A stretch of 64,000 nt of DNA, from the NCBI GenBank assembly GCA_001314715.1, contig LJSV01000003.1, forward strand, positions 186,001 to 250,000, written 5' to 3'. Numbering within the stretch: position 1 is the first letter of the stretch; the number at the start of each line of letters is the position of its first letter. Shown here piece by piece: positions 19,204 to 28,703 of this stretch. Below the pieces are notes generated by a model. That model was not told the DNA's origin. It saw only the letters and a program-made list of their open reading frames with translations, and searched no databases. A program made the position numbers and the translations under genes. This DNA is from Rhodobacteraceae bacterium HLUCCA12 (GTDB taxonomy: Bacteria > Pseudomonadota > Alphaproteobacteria > Rhodobacterales > Rhodobacteraceae).

Positions 19204-20402
19204 GCCGCGCCTTTCTCATCGTGCTGGATTCCGTGGGCATCGGCGGTGCCCAGGATGCCGCGGCCTTTGGCGATCAGGGCGCGAACACGCTGGGCCATAT
19301 CGCCGAGGAATGCGCCGCCGGGCGCGCTGACACCGGGCGCAAGGGTCCGTTGCAACTGCCGGTTCTGGACCGGCTGGGGCTGGGACACGCGGTTGAACTG
19401 GCCTCGGGCCAGCGCGCGCCGGGGCTGGGCGCGCGCCCGCAGGGCCTGTGGGGGGCGGCCACCGAAAGCTCGCGCGGAAAGGACACGCCGTCGGGGCATT
19501 GGGAACTGGCGGGCGTGCCGGTGCCCTGGGACTGGACCTATTTCCCGAGCACCGGGCCGGCCTTTGACGACGCGCTGGTCGAAACCGTCAAGCACCACGC
19601 CGGAACCGACGGCATCCTGGGCAACCGCCATGCCGCCGGGCTGGCGATCATGCGCGAGCTGGGCGCGCAGCATCTGCGCACGGGCTGGCCGATCTGCTAT
19701 ACCTCGGCCGACAGCGTGTTCCAGATCGCCGCGCATGAACAGGCGTTCGGGCTGAAGCGCCTGTACCGGCTTTGCGCCGATCTGGCGCCTGTGCTGCACG
19801 CGCGCCGCGTCGGCCGGGTGATCGCCCGGCCCTTTACCGGCGATCCCGAAACAGGTTTCACCCGAACCGGGAACCGGCGCGATTATGCCATTGCGCCCCC
19901 ACACCCCACGCTGATGGACTGGGCCCGCGAGGCCGGGCGCACGGTTCATGCCATCGGCAAGATCAGCGACATCTTTTCCGGCCAAGGCATCTCGCACAGC
20001 CACAAGGGCCCGGATGATGCGGCACTTGTTCAACATCTCCACAGGCTTGCAGGCGATGCCGAGGCCGGATCACTGACCTTTTGCAACCTTGTCGAATTCG
20101 ACAGCCTTTATGGCCACCCCCGCGACCCGGCCGGCTATGCCCGCGCGCTCGAATGGTTCGACGCGCAGGCCGGCGCCTTTCTGGCACGGCTGAAGCCCGG
20201 CGATCTGGCGGTGTTTACCGCCGATCACGGCAACGATCCGACCTGGTTCGGCACCGACCACACCCGCGAGCGTGTGCCGGTGCTGGCCTGGGGCCATGGC
20301 GCGGGCGAAATCGGGCCTTGCGCCTTTGTCGATGTCGCGGCATCGGTGGCCGCGCATCTGGGCCTTGACCGGCGCGGCCCGGGACGGAGCTTTCTGCCAT
20401 GA
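19200..20402 (+). CDS. deoB: Phosphopentomutase
   Basis: A 400-aa alkaline-phosphatase-superfamily mutase that converts (deoxy)ribose-1-phosphate to the 5-phosphate. It has the N-terminal metal site LDSVGIGGAQDA, the catalytic Thr block SSRGKDTPSGHWEL and the C-terminal metal ligands TADHGNDPTWFGTDHTRE. It overlaps deoA and add by four bases each, so it is translated as part of the cdd-deoA-deoB-add chain. Confidence 0.97.
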   Translation: MSRAFLIVLDSVGIGGAQDAAAFGDQGANTLGHIAEECAAGRADTGRKGPLQLPVLDRLGLGHAVELASGQRAPGLGARPQGLWGAATESSRGKDTPSGHWELAGVPVPWDWTYFPSTGPAFDDALVETVKHHAGTDGILGNRHAAGLAIMRELGAQHLRTGWPICYTSADSVFQIAAHEQAFGLKRLYRLCADLAPVLHARRVGRVIARPFTGDPETGFTRTGNRRDYAIAPPHPTLMDWAREAGRTVHAIGKISDIFSGQGISHSHKGPDDAALVQHLHRLAGDAEAGSLTFCNLVEFDSLYGHPRDPAGYARALEWFDAQAGAFLARLKPGDLAVFTADHGNDPTWFGTDHTRERVPVLAWGHGAGEIGPCAFVDVAASVAAHLGLDRRGPGRSFLP

Positions 20403-21394
20403 CCGAACGCATCGACCCCGCCCTGCCCAAGATCGAACTGCACCTGCATATCGAAGGGGCCGCGCCGCCGGCCTTCATCCGCGGGCTGGCGCGCGAAAAG
20501 AACATCGACATCACCGGTATCTTCGATGAACGGGGCAACTATGCCTATCGCGACTTCTGGGATTTTCTGCGGGTCTATGAGGCCGCCTGCACCACGCTGC
20601 AAACCCCGCGCGACTTCCATCGCCTGACGCTGGCGGTGCTGGAACAGAGCGCGCGCGACGGCGTGATCTATACCGAGGCCTTCCTGTCGCCCGATTTCTG
20701 CGGCGGCGGCGATCTGGGCGCCTGGCGCGAATACCTGCACGCCATGCACGACGCCGCGACCGAGGCCGAGCGCGACATGGGCATCACCTTGCGCGGCGTC
20801 GTCACCTGCATCCGCCATTTCGGCGCGACAAAGGCGCGCGCCGCGGCGCTGTGCGCGGCCGAAACGGCCGGTGATTTCGTCACCGGGTTCGGGATCGGCG
20901 GCGATGAAAAGGCGGGGCGGCTGCGCGATTTCGCCTATGCCTTCGACATGGCGCGCGAGGCCGGTCTGCGCCTGACGGCCCATGCCGGCGAATGGGGCGG
21001 GCCGCAATCGGTGCGCGATGCGCTGGCCGATCTGCGGGTCGAACGCATCGGCCATGGCGTGCGCGCCGTCGAAGACCCGGCACTGGTCGATGAGCTGGCC
21101 GCGCGCGGCACCGTGCTGGAGGTCTGCCCAGGGTCGAACCTGGCGCTGGGCCTTTACCCCGATTTCCGCGCACACCCGGTCGCGCGCCTGCGCGAACGTG
21201 GTGTGCGTGTGACCCTGTCCACCGACGATCCGCCGTTCTTTCACACCAGCAACCGCCGCGAATACGAGGCCCTCGCCCAGGCCTTCGACTGGACCGAGCA
21301 GGATTTCCGTGCCATCAACCTTGATGCCGCGCGCGCGGCGTTTTGCGATGCGGCCACGCGCAAGCGGCTGGTTGCGCGTCTTGATCAGGGCTGA
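20399..21394 (+). CDS. add: Adenosine deaminase
   Basis: A 331-aa zinc amidohydrolase. Metal and active-site motifs are HLHIEGA near residue 17, TAHAGEWG near residue 195, IGHGV and [10 protein letters not shown]. It deaminates adenosine and deoxyadenosine to the inosine forms, feeding DeoD. Start ATG overlaps the deoB stop. Adenine-deaminase activity cannot be excluded from sequence alone, but the operon context favours the nucleoside. Confidence 0.93.
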   Translation: MTERIDPALPKIELHLHIEGAAPPAFIRGLAREKNIDITGIFDERGNYAYRDFWDFLRVYEAACTTLQTPRDFHRLTLAVLEQSARDGVIYTEAFLSPDFCGGGDLGAWREYLHAMHDAATEAERDMGITLRGVVTCIRHFGATKARAAALCAAETAGDFVTGFGIGGDEKAGRLRDFAYAFDMAREAGLRLTAHAGEWGGPQSVRDALADLRVERIGHGVRAVEDPALVDELAARGTVLEVCPGSNLALGLYPDFRAHPVARLRERGVRVTLSTDDPPFFHTSNRREYEALAQAFDWTEQDFRAINLDAARAAFCDAATRKRLVARLDQG

Positions 21395-21474
21395 CCGCAA
21401 CCCGGCCGTTTGAGTGTTTCCCAGCGCGACCGGTGGCGTTAAGAAAGCCGAAACCGAATCCGAAAGGGCCGCGC

Positions 21475-22122
21475 ATGACCGATCTTTCCACCGCCCAGCA
21501 TCTGACCGTCGTCGAACATCCGATGGTGCAGCACAAGCTGTCCATCATGCGCGACAAGAACACCTCGACGGCCAAGTTTCGCCAACTCCTGCGCGAGATC
21601 AGCATGCTTCTGGCCTATGAGGTCACGCGCCATCTGCCGATGACCACGCAACAGATCGAAACGCCCATGTGCCCGATGGACGCGCCCGTTCTCAAGGGCC
21701 GCAAGCTGGCGCTGGTATCGATCCTGCGGGCGGGCAACGGCCTTCTGGACGGTATCCTTGAACTGATTCCCTCGGCGCGGGTGGGTTTCGTCGGCCTTTA
21801 CCGCGATCCGGAAACCCTCAAACCCGTGCAATATTATTGCAAGCTGCCCTCGGAAATGTCCGAGCGCGTGGTGATCGTCGTCGATCCGATGCTGGCCACC
21901 GGCAATTCCTTGGCCAAGGCCATCGACCTGCTGAAAGAGGCAGGCGCGCGCAAAATCATCTTCCTGTGCCTTCTGGCCGCGCCCGAAGGGGTTCAACGCA
22001 TGAAAGAGGCGCATCCAGACGTGCCGGTGATCACCGCCGCCCTGGACGAGCGGCTGAACGACCACGGCTATATCGTTCCGGGGCTGGGCGATGCGGGCGA
22101 TCGCCTCTATGGCACCAAGTAA
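21475..22122 (+). CDS. upp: Uracil phosphoribosyltransferase
   Basis: A 215-aa enzyme that makes UMP from uracil and PRPP. The PRPP loop [15 protein letters not shown] and the [11 protein letters not shown] and [13 protein letters not shown] motifs are typical. The track start at 21433 is upstream; ATG 21475 follows AAAGGG and fits the family. It lies 80 bases after add and is likely the last gene of the pyrimidine/purine salvage operon, recycling uracil released by DeoA. Confidence 0.96.
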   Translation: MTDLSTAQHLTVVEHPMVQHKLSIMRDKNTSTAKFRQLLREISMLLAYEVTRHLPMTTQQIETPMCPMDAPVLKGRKLALVSILRAGNGLLDGILELIPSARVGFVGLYRDPETLKPVQYYCKLPSEMSERVVIVVDPMLATGNSLAKAIDLLKEAGARKIIFLCLLAAPEGVQRMKEAHPDVPVITAALDERLNDHGYIVPGLGDAGDRLYGTK

Positions 22123-22191
22123 CGGGTAAATAAGGCTTTACTCGCAAGGCATGCCGAGGCATCCTTGGACCGTGTTACCAGGGGGTATGCG

Positions 22192-23301
22192 ATGTTCGTG
22201 AAATTCATCTCGGCTGCGGCACTGTTCGCGGCCATGGGGGCCGGCGCCACGGCGCAGACCGGCAGCAACCGGCCCGTGCCGGCCGAAATGCCACCGGCCG
22301 ACTATTCCGAGCGGCAGTATGTCGACAGCCGCGGCTGCGTGTTCATCCGCGCCGGGTTCGACGGGCGGGTCAACTGGGTGCCGCGCTACAACGATGAACG
22401 CCAGCCGATGTGCGGCTATGATCCAACCATGGCCACGGCCGAGGCCGCGCCCCAACAGCGCGCGCCGCGTGAGCGCCCGGCCACCGAGCCGGTGGCCATG
22501 GCCGCCGCGTCCGAGCCGCGCGCCGAACCCGAACGCCAGGCAGGTTATCGCAGCGCGCCCGCAACCGGCGGTGTCCCCTATTCGGTGCCACCTGAACGCA
22601 GCCGCCCGCGCACCCAGGCGCAGGGGCATGCCCAGGTGCACCAGGCCTCAAGCCAGCGCGGACTTGACACGCGCTGGAGCTTCTATGACCGCACCGGCCC
22701 GTCGCCCTGCACCAATCTCAACGCGCACAGCCAGATGTACATGGTGCCCTCGCCGTCGCGGCCCGACCTGCCGCTTCGCTGCGGCCCGCAGGAACAGCAC
22801 CCGGCCGATGCCGTGCGCGAAATGGCGCCGCGCGGCAACCAGTGGGAACCCTGGGACGGGGCCAACCCCTCGCCCACGGCGCCGAACGTGTATCAACTGC
22901 CGCCGACCTATGCGCCGCGCTGGCCCGATGCCCATATGCAGCAGCGCGACGTGCCCCAGGGCCGCCCCGCGGCACGGGCGCAGCGCGTCGCCAGTCACGG
23001 CCAGGCACCGCGCGCCACCGTCTCGACGATGGGCACCGCCCCCGAATCCGCCGCCCCCCGCGCCGAAAGTCCGGCACAGGGGCGCTATGTCCAGATCGGA
23101 ACCTTCGGGGTTGCGGCGAATGCGCAAAACACCGTCGCCCGGCTGGAAGGCCGGGGCCTGCCGGTGGCGACCAATGAACTGAACCAGGGCGGCCGCACGC
23201 TCAGGGTGGTCATGGCCGGCCCGTTCGACAGCCGCGCCGACATCAACGCCGCGCTGGGCACCGCCCGCGCGCTGGGCTTCGGCGACGCTTTCGTGCGCTG
23301 A
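22192..23301 (+). CDS. Exported SPOR-domain protein
   Basis: A 369-aa protein with a signal peptide (MFVKFISAAALFAAMGAGATAQT), a long low-complexity region rich in Pro, Ala, Arg and Gln, and a C-terminal SPOR domain (about 300-369; RYVQIGTFGVAANAQNTVARLE...GPFDSRADINAAL). SPOR domains bind denuded septal peptidoglycan, so a periplasmic cell-envelope role is expected. ATG 22192 follows AGGGGG; the track TTG start at 22165 would put extra residues before the signal peptide. It ends at a strong terminator. Confidence 0.88.
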   Translation: MFVKFISAAALFAAMGAGATAQTGSNRPVPAEMPPADYSERQYVDSRGCVFIRAGFDGRVNWVPRYNDERQPMCGYDPTMATAEAAPQQRAPRERPATEPVAMAAASEPRAEPERQAGYRSAPATGGVPYSVPPERSRPRTQAQGHAQVHQASSQRGLDTRWSFYDRTGPSPCTNLNAHSQMYMVPSPSRPDLPLRCGPQEQHPADAVREMAPRGNQWEPWDGANPSPTAPNVYQLPPTYAPRWPDAHMQQRDVPQGRPAARAQRVASHGQAPRATVSTMGTAPESAAPRAESPAQGRYVQIGTFGVAANAQNTVARLEGRGLPVATNELNQGGRTLRVVMAGPFDSRADINAALGTARALGFGDAFVR

Positions 23302-23329
23302 TCCGCGCATCTGCGGTCGCATGACATCA

Positions 23330-23357
23330 CCCCCGGCCCCGCGCCGGGGGTTTTTTT
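23330..23357 (+). terminator. Intrinsic terminator after the SPOR gene
   Basis: CCCCCGGC and GCCGGGGG form a perfect eight-base stem with a five-base loop, followed directly by seven T residues. This is the clearest rho-independent terminator in the window and closes the rightward unit. Confidence 0.93.
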
Positions 23358-23366
23358 CATGGCGCG

Positions 23367-24395
23367 CTATTGAACGCAGATGGATTGCAGGGTGATCCAC
23401 GCGCCATCGCTCAGAAGTCGCGCGCGCTCGGACGCACCCTGCGCCGGTTGATCGGCCAGGGCCTGGGCCAGCCCCTCGGCCTCGGACGGCAACGACAGCG
23501 CGTAGGCCGTCACCGGCGCCCCCAATGCCCCGAATCGCGCGGCCATTTCCGCCGGATCGGGCATCGCGGCGGGCTGCGCCAGCCGGTCGGCGCCATAATC
23601 GACATAGGAGCCGCGCGGCAGATCCCCGGTTGTCAGCAGCGCCAGCGTCGCGCGCGTCCCCGCATGGCGCAACAGATCGCGCAGCGGATCGCGCGCTTCG
23701 GCGGCCATGACCTCGGCGATCATGTAGCCCGCCAGCGCCTCGGCACTGTCCAGCCGTTCCAGCAGATCGCGCCCGATCACCACCAGATCGCCGGGCAGAT
23801 GCGCGGCTACAAGCCCGTCGAACCCGTCCACCACGGCGACCCGGTCGCCATGCGCCAGAACGCGCTCGCCCAAGCGACCCAGCGCCTGCAATCCCGCCGG
23901 TTCCGCGCAGATGCGCGCGCCCTCGTGGCTGGAAACGGCCGCCTCCAGCGCGACGCGCCCGATCTCGATGCGCCGGGCATCGGGCACGATGCCGGCCGTG
24001 TGCCGCACCAGCGCGCCGGGCAGCCAGAACACTGCCAGCCCCGCCACCACGGCCAGCGCCGCCACCCCCAGCACGCGCCGCAACTGTCGCAGCGGCGGGT
24101 GGCGCACCAGCGCCGCGCGAATCGTCTCCAATGCGTCGATCAGGGTGTCGTCATCCAGTTCCAGCGTCTCGGAATTCCCGTCAGCCTCCGGCGCATAGAG
24201 CGCGGGCATCCGACCGGGATTGAGGCGGCGCACCGCCGGCAGCGACCAATGGCTCAGGACCGCGCCGCTGCGGCTGTCGGTAATCACCAGACTGGCCTCG
24301 CCCAGCGCCACGACCACATCGCGCCGCTGCGCCTGTGGATCGCCACGCCACAGACCGGGCCCTTCCAGGCGTTGATACTTTGTCAGCGCGGTCAT
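23367..24395 (-). CDS. Membrane protein resembling a catalytically dead M48 peptidase
   Basis: A 342-aa protein. After a cytoplasmic region of about 95 residues there is one TM helix (RVLGVAALAVVAGLAVFWLPG, about 110-130). The C-terminal part has a layout like M48 peptidases: VVIGRDLLERLDSAEALAGYMIAEVMAAE. Where M48 enzymes carry HExxH after the ELA segment, this protein has AEVMA, so it cannot bind zinc in the usual way. The track start at 24530 includes a shadow; ATG 24395 (MTALTKYQRLEGPGLW) is preferred. It is convergent with the SPOR gene. Function unknown. Confidence 0.6.
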   Translation of the reverse strand: MTALTKYQRLEGPGLWRGDPQAQRRDVVVALGEASLVITDSRSGAVLSHWSLPAVRRLNPGRMPALYAPEADGNSETLELDDDTLIDALETIRAALVRHPPLRQLRRVLGVAALAVVAGLAVFWLPGALVRHTAGIVPDARRIEIGRVALEAAVSSHEGARICAEPAGLQALGRLGERVLAHGDRVAVVDGFDGLVAAHLPGDLVVIGRDLLERLDSAEALAGYMIAEVMAAEARDPLRDLLRHAGTRATLALLTTGDLPRGSYVDYGADRLAQPAAMPDPAEMAARFGALGAPVTAYALSLPSEAEGLAQALADQPAQGASERARLLSDGAWITLQSICVQ

Positions 24396-24571
24396 TGCCT
24401 GCGATCTGCCCTTGCGGTCTGCCCGTCGCTGCCATCGCCGGCGGCGCGGGGGTTCGCGCCATGATACAGCAGCGCCCGAGCTTGGGCCAGTGCACCGCCG
24501 ACACCACCAGGGGCCCATTGCGCGGGGCATCGCCGCGCTCTAGTCTCGCCGCGCCCAGCGCAGGACAGCCG

Positions 24572-25867
24572 ATGCCCCCGATCGACAGCTATTACACCCG
24601 CACCCAGGCCGACGGGTCCGCATATGCACCGCTGAACGGCCATGACGAGGGCGATTGCCTCGTCATCGGCGCCGGTCTTGCCGGGCTCAGCGCCGCCTTG
24701 CACCTGGCGCGCGCGGGGCAGCGCGTGATCGTGCTTGAGGGCGAATGCGTGGGGTTCGGCGCCTCGGGGCGCAACGGCGGGTTCGTGTCACCGGGTTATG
24801 CTTGCGATTCGGACGCCATCGCCCGCCGCGTCGGCGATGCCGATGCCCGCACCCTGCACCGGCTGTCGATCGAAGGTGCGCAATTGGTGCGCAACGAGAT
24901 CGCCGCACTGGCCATGCCCGGCGTGACGCCGGTTGCGGGCAAGCTGCGCCTGCGCCGTTTCGATGCCGCCGACGATCTCAGGCAAGAGGCCGACGAAAGC
25001 GCGCGCCTGTACGACTATCCGCTGACCTATCTCGACCGCGCGGCGATCCGCGAGCGGCTGGACACCGGGCGCTATCTGCACGGTCTGTTCGACCCGCAGG
25101 CCTTTCATATCCATCCGCTCAACTATGCGCGCGGCCTTGCGGCCGAGATCGCGCGCCTGGGCGGGCGCATCCATGAGCAAAGCGCCGCGACCGGCCTTGC
25201 GCTTGACGGCGCGCGCAAGGTCGTCACCACCGCCCGCGGCCGGGCCGAGGCCCCGCAGGTGATCCTCGCCACCGGCGGCTATACCGGGTCGCTGGTGCCG
25301 CGCCTGCGCCGGGCCATGCTGCCGATTGCCACCTATGTGATGCAAAGCGAGGTCGCACCCGATCTGCTGGCCACCGCCATGCGCACCGATGCCGCGATCA
25401 GCGACAACCGCCGCGCCGGCGATTATTACCGCCTGGTCGATGGCGGCCGGCGGCTGCTCTGGGGCGGACGGATCACCACCCGCGCGGCCCGGCCCGACGC
25501 GATCGCGCGGCAATTGCGGCATGAGATGCTGACCGTCTATCCACAGCTTGCCGGGCTGAAGACCGAATGCGCCTGGTCCGGGCTGATGGCCTATGCCCGC
25601 CACCAGATGCCGCAGATCGGCACGTTGCGGCCGGGCGTCTGGCACGCCACCGCCTTTGGCGGGCACGGGCTGAACACCACCGCCATCGGCGGGCGCGTCG
25701 TAGCCGAGGCCGTTCTGGGCGAAACCGACCGCATCCGCCTCTTTCGGCCCTTCGGCCTGTCCTGGGCGGGCGGCCCCGCGGGGCTTGCGGCGGCGCAACT
25801 GACCTACTGGACGCTTCAGGCCCGCGACTGGTGGGCCGAACGCGACGCCGGCGCGCCCCCGCGCTGA
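24572..25867 (+). CDS. FAD-dependent oxidoreductase, DAO/PuuB type
   Basis: A 431-aa flavoprotein of the D-amino-acid oxidase superfamily. It has the Rossmann motif [19 protein letters not shown] near residue 31, then [24 protein letters not shown] and the C-terminal [12 protein letters not shown]. PuuB (gamma-glutamylputrescine oxidase) is the closest family I recognise, but no other puu gene is here, so the amine substrate is uncertain. ATG 24572 is chosen over the track start at 24335. deoD follows 76 bases later. Confidence 0.82.
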   Translation: MPPIDSYYTRTQADGSAYAPLNGHDEGDCLVIGAGLAGLSAALHLARAGQRVIVLEGECVGFGASGRNGGFVSPGYACDSDAIARRVGDADARTLHRLSIEGAQLVRNEIAALAMPGVTPVAGKLRLRRFDAADDLRQEADESARLYDYPLTYLDRAAIRERLDTGRYLHGLFDPQAFHIHPLNYARGLAAEIARLGGRIHEQSAATGLALDGARKVVTTARGRAEAPQVILATGGYTGSLVPRLRRAMLPIATYVMQSEVAPDLLATAMRTDAAISDNRRAGDYYRLVDGGRRLLWGGRITTRAARPDAIARQLRHEMLTVYPQLAGLKTECAWSGLMAYARHQMPQIGTLRPGVWHATAFGGHGLNTTAIGGRVVAEAVLGETDRIRLFRPFGLSWAGGPAGLAAAQLTYWTLQARDWWAERDAGAPPR

Positions 25868-25943
25868 GCGGATTGCGACAGGCGCCTTGCGCCGGCGCCC
25901 GCGATGGCGGAAAACTGGCTCCAGACATCCGCAGGAGGGGGCA

Positions 25944-26648
25944 ATGACCATCCATATCGGCGCCGAACCCGGCGCAATCGCACCAACCGTGCTCATGCCC
26001 GGCGACCCGTTGCGCGCGCGCTGGGCGGCCGAGACCTTTCTGGACACCCCCGTCCTGATCAACGAGGTGCGCGGCATGCTGGGCTATACCGGCCGCTGGC
26101 GCGGACAGCCCGTGACGATCCACGGCTCGGGCATGGGCATGCCGTCGCTGTCGATCTATGCCAATGAACTGATCCGCGACTTCGGCGCGAAAACGCTGAT
26201 CCGGGTGGGGTCGGCGGGGGCGATGCAGCCGCATGTCGGGCTGCGCGACATCGTGCTGGCACAGGGCTGCACGACGCTTTCGACCCCCTCGCGCGGGGTC
26301 TTCCGCGAACTGCAATTCGCGCCCCTGGCCGATTTCGGCCTGCTCGCCGCCGCGCACGCGGCCGCGCGCGCCCGCGACGTGCGGGTGCATGCGGGCAATG
26401 TCTATTCGGCCGATGTGTTCTATGACGAACGGCCCGACCTGAACGAGATCATGACCCGCCACGGTGTCCTTTGCGTCGAGATGGAAGCCGCCGAACTCTA
26501 CAGCGTCGCGGCCCGCCACGACGTACGCGCGCTGGCGGTGCTGACGATTTCCGACCACCTTTTGACCGGCGACAGCCTGCCCGCGGCCGCGCGCGAACGC
26601 TCTTTCGGCGCGATGATCGAGATCGCGCTCGACGCCGCCTTCGCGTGA
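25944..26648 (+). CDS. deoD: Purine nucleoside phosphorylase, DeoD type
   Basis: A 234-aa hexameric-type PNP. It has phosphate-binding [34 protein letters not shown] and the catalytic aspartate region [10 protein letters not shown]. It cleaves inosine, guanosine and their deoxy forms with phosphate. ATG 25944 follows AGGAGGGG, a very strong ribosome site; the track start at 25887 is upstream. It is separated from cdd-deoA-deoB-add-upp by about 4 kb but completes the same pathway. Confidence 0.95.
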   Translation: MTIHIGAEPGAIAPTVLMPGDPLRARWAAETFLDTPVLINEVRGMLGYTGRWRGQPVTIHGSGMGMPSLSIYANELIRDFGAKTLIRVGSAGAMQPHVGLRDIVLAQGCTTLSTPSRGVFRELQFAPLADFGLLAAAHAAARARDVRVHAGNVYSADVFYDERPDLNEIMTRHGVLCVEMEAAELYSVAARHDVRALAVLTISDHLLTGDSLPAAARERSFGAMIEIALDAAFA

Positions 26649-26757
26649 CCCTGCGTCGCTGACGCCGCGGTAGGCTTTACCGCCGCGCGACCGCTTTCTA
26701 CGCTGGACGCCACCACCCGGCGCTGCGTGCCGGGCGGGCTGGCAAGGGACCAACGGC

Positions 26758-27588
26758 ATGGCACGGACCGAAACGGCGATCATCGACAGCGACGGCGGCG
26801 CCCGGCTGGCGGGCACACTGTTTCTGCCGGATACGCCCGCGCAGGCGGTGCTGATCTTGCCCGCCACCGGCGTTCCGGCCGCCTATTACCGGGCCTTCGC
26901 GCAATGGCTGGCCGATGATCGCGGCGCGGCATGCCTGATCTGGGATTACCGCGATTTCGGCGCCTCGGGCACGATCCGCGGCTCGCGGGCCAGCATGTCC
27001 GACTGGGGCCTGCACGACGCCACCGCCGCCCGCCACTGGCTGCGCGCGCGCCTGCCCGGCCTGCCGCTCTGGGTGATCGGGCATTCGCTGGGCGGCATGG
27101 CGCTGCCCTTCCAGCGCGACCTGGACCAGATCGACCGGGTGATCACGGTGGCCGCCGGTCCCGGCCATGTCAGCGACCATCCCTGGCCGTTCAAGGCGCA
27201 GGCCATGGCGCTCTGGCATGTCCTGGGTCCGCTTTCGGTGGCCATGCTCGGCTATCTGCCGGGCCGCGTCCTCGGGCTTGGCAGCGATCTGCCCGCACCG
27301 GTCTTTCGGCAATGGCGGCGCTGGTGCCTGGACCGGCGCTCGCTGATGGGCGATCCCGCCTTGCCCGCGCCCGAACAGCCGGGCCTGACCTGCCCGGTCA
27401 AGCTGGTGGCCATCGCCGATGACGTGATGATCCCGCCGGCATCGGTCTGGCGTCTGGGCGCGTGGATGCCCGCTGCCACGATCACCCGTCTGACGCTGAC
27501 CCCGGCCGATTACGGCCTGAAGGCGATCGGCCATATCGCCCCGTTCGCGCCGCGCAACCGCGCGCTCTGGCCTGATCTTATGGCCTGA
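26758..27588 (+). CDS. Alpha/beta hydrolase
   Basis: A 276-aa alpha/beta-hydrolase. The nucleophile elbow is GHSLGG near residue 117 and the likely catalytic histidine is in GHIAPF near residue 260. WDYRDFGASG precedes the elbow, as in esterase/lipase-like and serine aminopeptidase-type members. Substrate is unknown. It ends 11 bases before the left half of the interrupted intergenic repeat and 38 bases before the Mu-like element. Confidence 0.8.
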   Translation: MARTETAIIDSDGGARLAGTLFLPDTPAQAVLILPATGVPAAYYRAFAQWLADDRGAACLIWDYRDFGASGTIRGSRASMSDWGLHDATAARHWLRARLPGLPLWVIGHSLGGMALPFQRDLDQIDRVITVAAGPGHVSDHPWPFKAQAMALWHVLGPLSVAMLGYLPGRVLGLGSDLPAPVFRQWRRWCLDRRSLMGDPALPAPEQPGLTCPVKLVAIADDVMIPPASVWRLGAWMPAATITRLTLTPADYGLKAIGHIAPFAPRNRALWPDLMA

Positions 27589-27598
27589 CCGCGCCGCT

Positions 27599-27627
27599 TC
27601 ATCTTGCCGAAAATACGCCGGGGGGTG
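27599..27627 (+). repeat. Left half of interrupted intergenic repeat (copy 1)
   Basis: The box TCATCTTGCCGAAAATACG plus its G-run and TG matches, on the opposite strand, the intact copy ending at 52220. The repeat continues after the Mu-like element at 35754. The last two bases (TG) are shared by the repeat and the element end, because the target GGGGG is followed by TG in both. Confidence 0.8.
27621..27625. repeat. Target-site duplication, left copy
   Basis: GGGGG directly precedes the element terminus TGTGTG at 27626 and is repeated at 35754-35758. Five bases is the Mu duplication length. Because TG follows in the host too, a seven-base reading (GGGGGTG) is also possible. Confidence 0.75.
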
Positions 27628-27676
27628 TGTGCTTTCACATAACCCTAACACCCTATTTCAAAAGGTTTGATACCGG
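27626..27676. repeat. Left end (attL-like) transposase sites
   Basis: The terminus TGTGTGC is followed by a degenerate end-type site starting TTTCA (27633) and then a perfect site TTTCAAAAGGTTTGATACCGG at 27656-27676. The latter is the exact inverse of the right-end site at 35726-35746, and with CTA in front it matches the inner right site over 23 bases. Paired sites at each end are typical of MuA-type transpososomes. Confidence 0.8.
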
Positions 27677-27715
27677 AAGAGGGCGGCAGTCCGCAGGTTA
27701 TCCCGGGCCGTCCGG

Positions 27716-28087
27716 CTATGTCCGTTTCTGGTGACGGCCCCACCAGTCGTGAATTGCGGATCGGCGCACGCGGCGGTCGGGCGGGAAGGTATCGGCCACG
27801 GCGTCGGCGATCTGGTCGAAAGTCATGGTGCCAAGCCGGGCTTCGACAAAGGCGCGCAATTCGGGATCGGCGGCCAGCTTGGCGCGGCGTCCAGGGCGGT
27901 GTTCACGGCGATGCGGATCAAGCGGCGCAGCGTCTTGAAGGGCGCTGTAAACGCCCTGTTCACGGGTGGTTTCAAGCGCCCCTTCAAGGGCGGTGTTCAT
28001 CTCGTCCAGGCAGGCCCGCGCGGCGCGCCCGGCGAACAAGGCCCGCTGCATCGCGTCACGCGCGCCGTGTGTCTTCTCGTCGGTCAT
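27716..28087 (-). CDS. Small HTH protein, Mu gp27 / small-terminase-like
   Basis: A 123-aa protein; the track start is too far upstream, and ATG 28087 overlaps the Mor-like stop by ATGA. The C-terminal half (PELRAFVEARLGTMTFDQIADAVADTF...RSAIHDWWGRHQK) looks like the helix-turn-helix of Mu gp27 (DUF3486), a protein of the packaging gene block in Mu-like phages. The N-terminal part is helical and unknown. It is the last gene before the left end. A DNA-recognition role in packaging is an inference from this weak resemblance. Confidence 0.5.
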   Translation of the reverse strand: MTDEKTHGARDAMQRALFAGRAARACLDEMNTALEGALETTREQGVYSALQDAAPLDPHRREHRPGRRAKLAADPELRAFVEARLGTMTFDQIADAVADTFPPDRRVRRSAIHDWWGRHQKRT

Positions 28088-28461
28088 GGACGGCTGGCCT
28101 TCAATGTCTTGCGCACCGCCACGTCCGAGACGCGCAGCTTGCGGGCGATCTCGGGCACGGTGTAGCCCTGCCAGTCCAGCATTTCGGTGAGCCATCGCTT
28201 CGCCAGGGGAACGCGGCGCTGCATCTTGTCGGCGTGCTTGGCCAGGGCGCGCGCACCGTCAAGGCCGATCAGCTCGGCATATTCCGTCCGCTCGTTCGGA
28301 CGCGCGCGGATGTAAAGCTCGGCCCCGCCGTAGTGCAACAGGAAGGTCACGGCCAGTTCGGCCCCAAGGGCTTTGACATAGGGTGCCACCTGCGCAGTGG
28401 GGCGCGGCATCGGACGGGCAACGCCGGTTCCAGTTGAGCCGGTGCCGGTGGGGTTCGCCAT
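28084..28461 (-). CDS. Mor-like transcription activator
   Basis: A 125-aa protein. LAVTFLLHYGGAELYIRARPN resembles the dimerisation part of Mor/C activators (FGG-x-x-(V/L)YI pattern), and PLAKRWLTEMLDWQGYTVPEIARKLRVSDVAVRKTL is the HTH. Mor turns on middle or late transcription in Mu-like phages. Here it lies downstream of the head genes instead of directly after gemA. ATG 28461 is chosen; upstream sequence in the track ORF is low complexity. Confidence 0.65.
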   Translation of the reverse strand: MANPTGTGSTGTGVARPMPRPTAQVAPYVKALGAELAVTFLLHYGGAELYIRARPNERTEYAELIGLDGARALAKHADKMQRRVPLAKRWLTEMLDWQGYTVPEIARKLRVSDVAVRKTLKASRP

Positions 28462-28594
28462 GATCCGTCCTCCAAAGTCAAGGCGCGGGCGGCGACCAGG
28501 GCAATCACCGCCCGCCCGGGATGACGCGCGGATTTGCCCGCCCGACACGCCACCCGATCCGGCGCACCCAACCGCAAGCACCCCGGAAGTTCTG

Positions 28595-28629
28595 CCCCGG
28601 CGCGGCGCGACCAAACCGCCGCGCCGGGG
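28595..28629. other. 13-base perfect hairpin between protease and Mor-like genes
   Basis: CCCCGGCGCGGCG and CGCCGCGCCGGGG pair perfectly across a nine-base loop. No T-run follows on the minus strand. It could limit read-through from the head genes into the mor-gp27 pair, or process the RNA. It occupies the 242-base gap 28462-28703, which has no credible gene. Confidence 0.5.
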
Positions 28630-28703
28630 ATTTGGCCCCATGCCCGAACACGGGACCGAACCGCGCGCCGCCCCCCCTTTGATCAGGGCGGCGCGTGGAA
28701 AGC

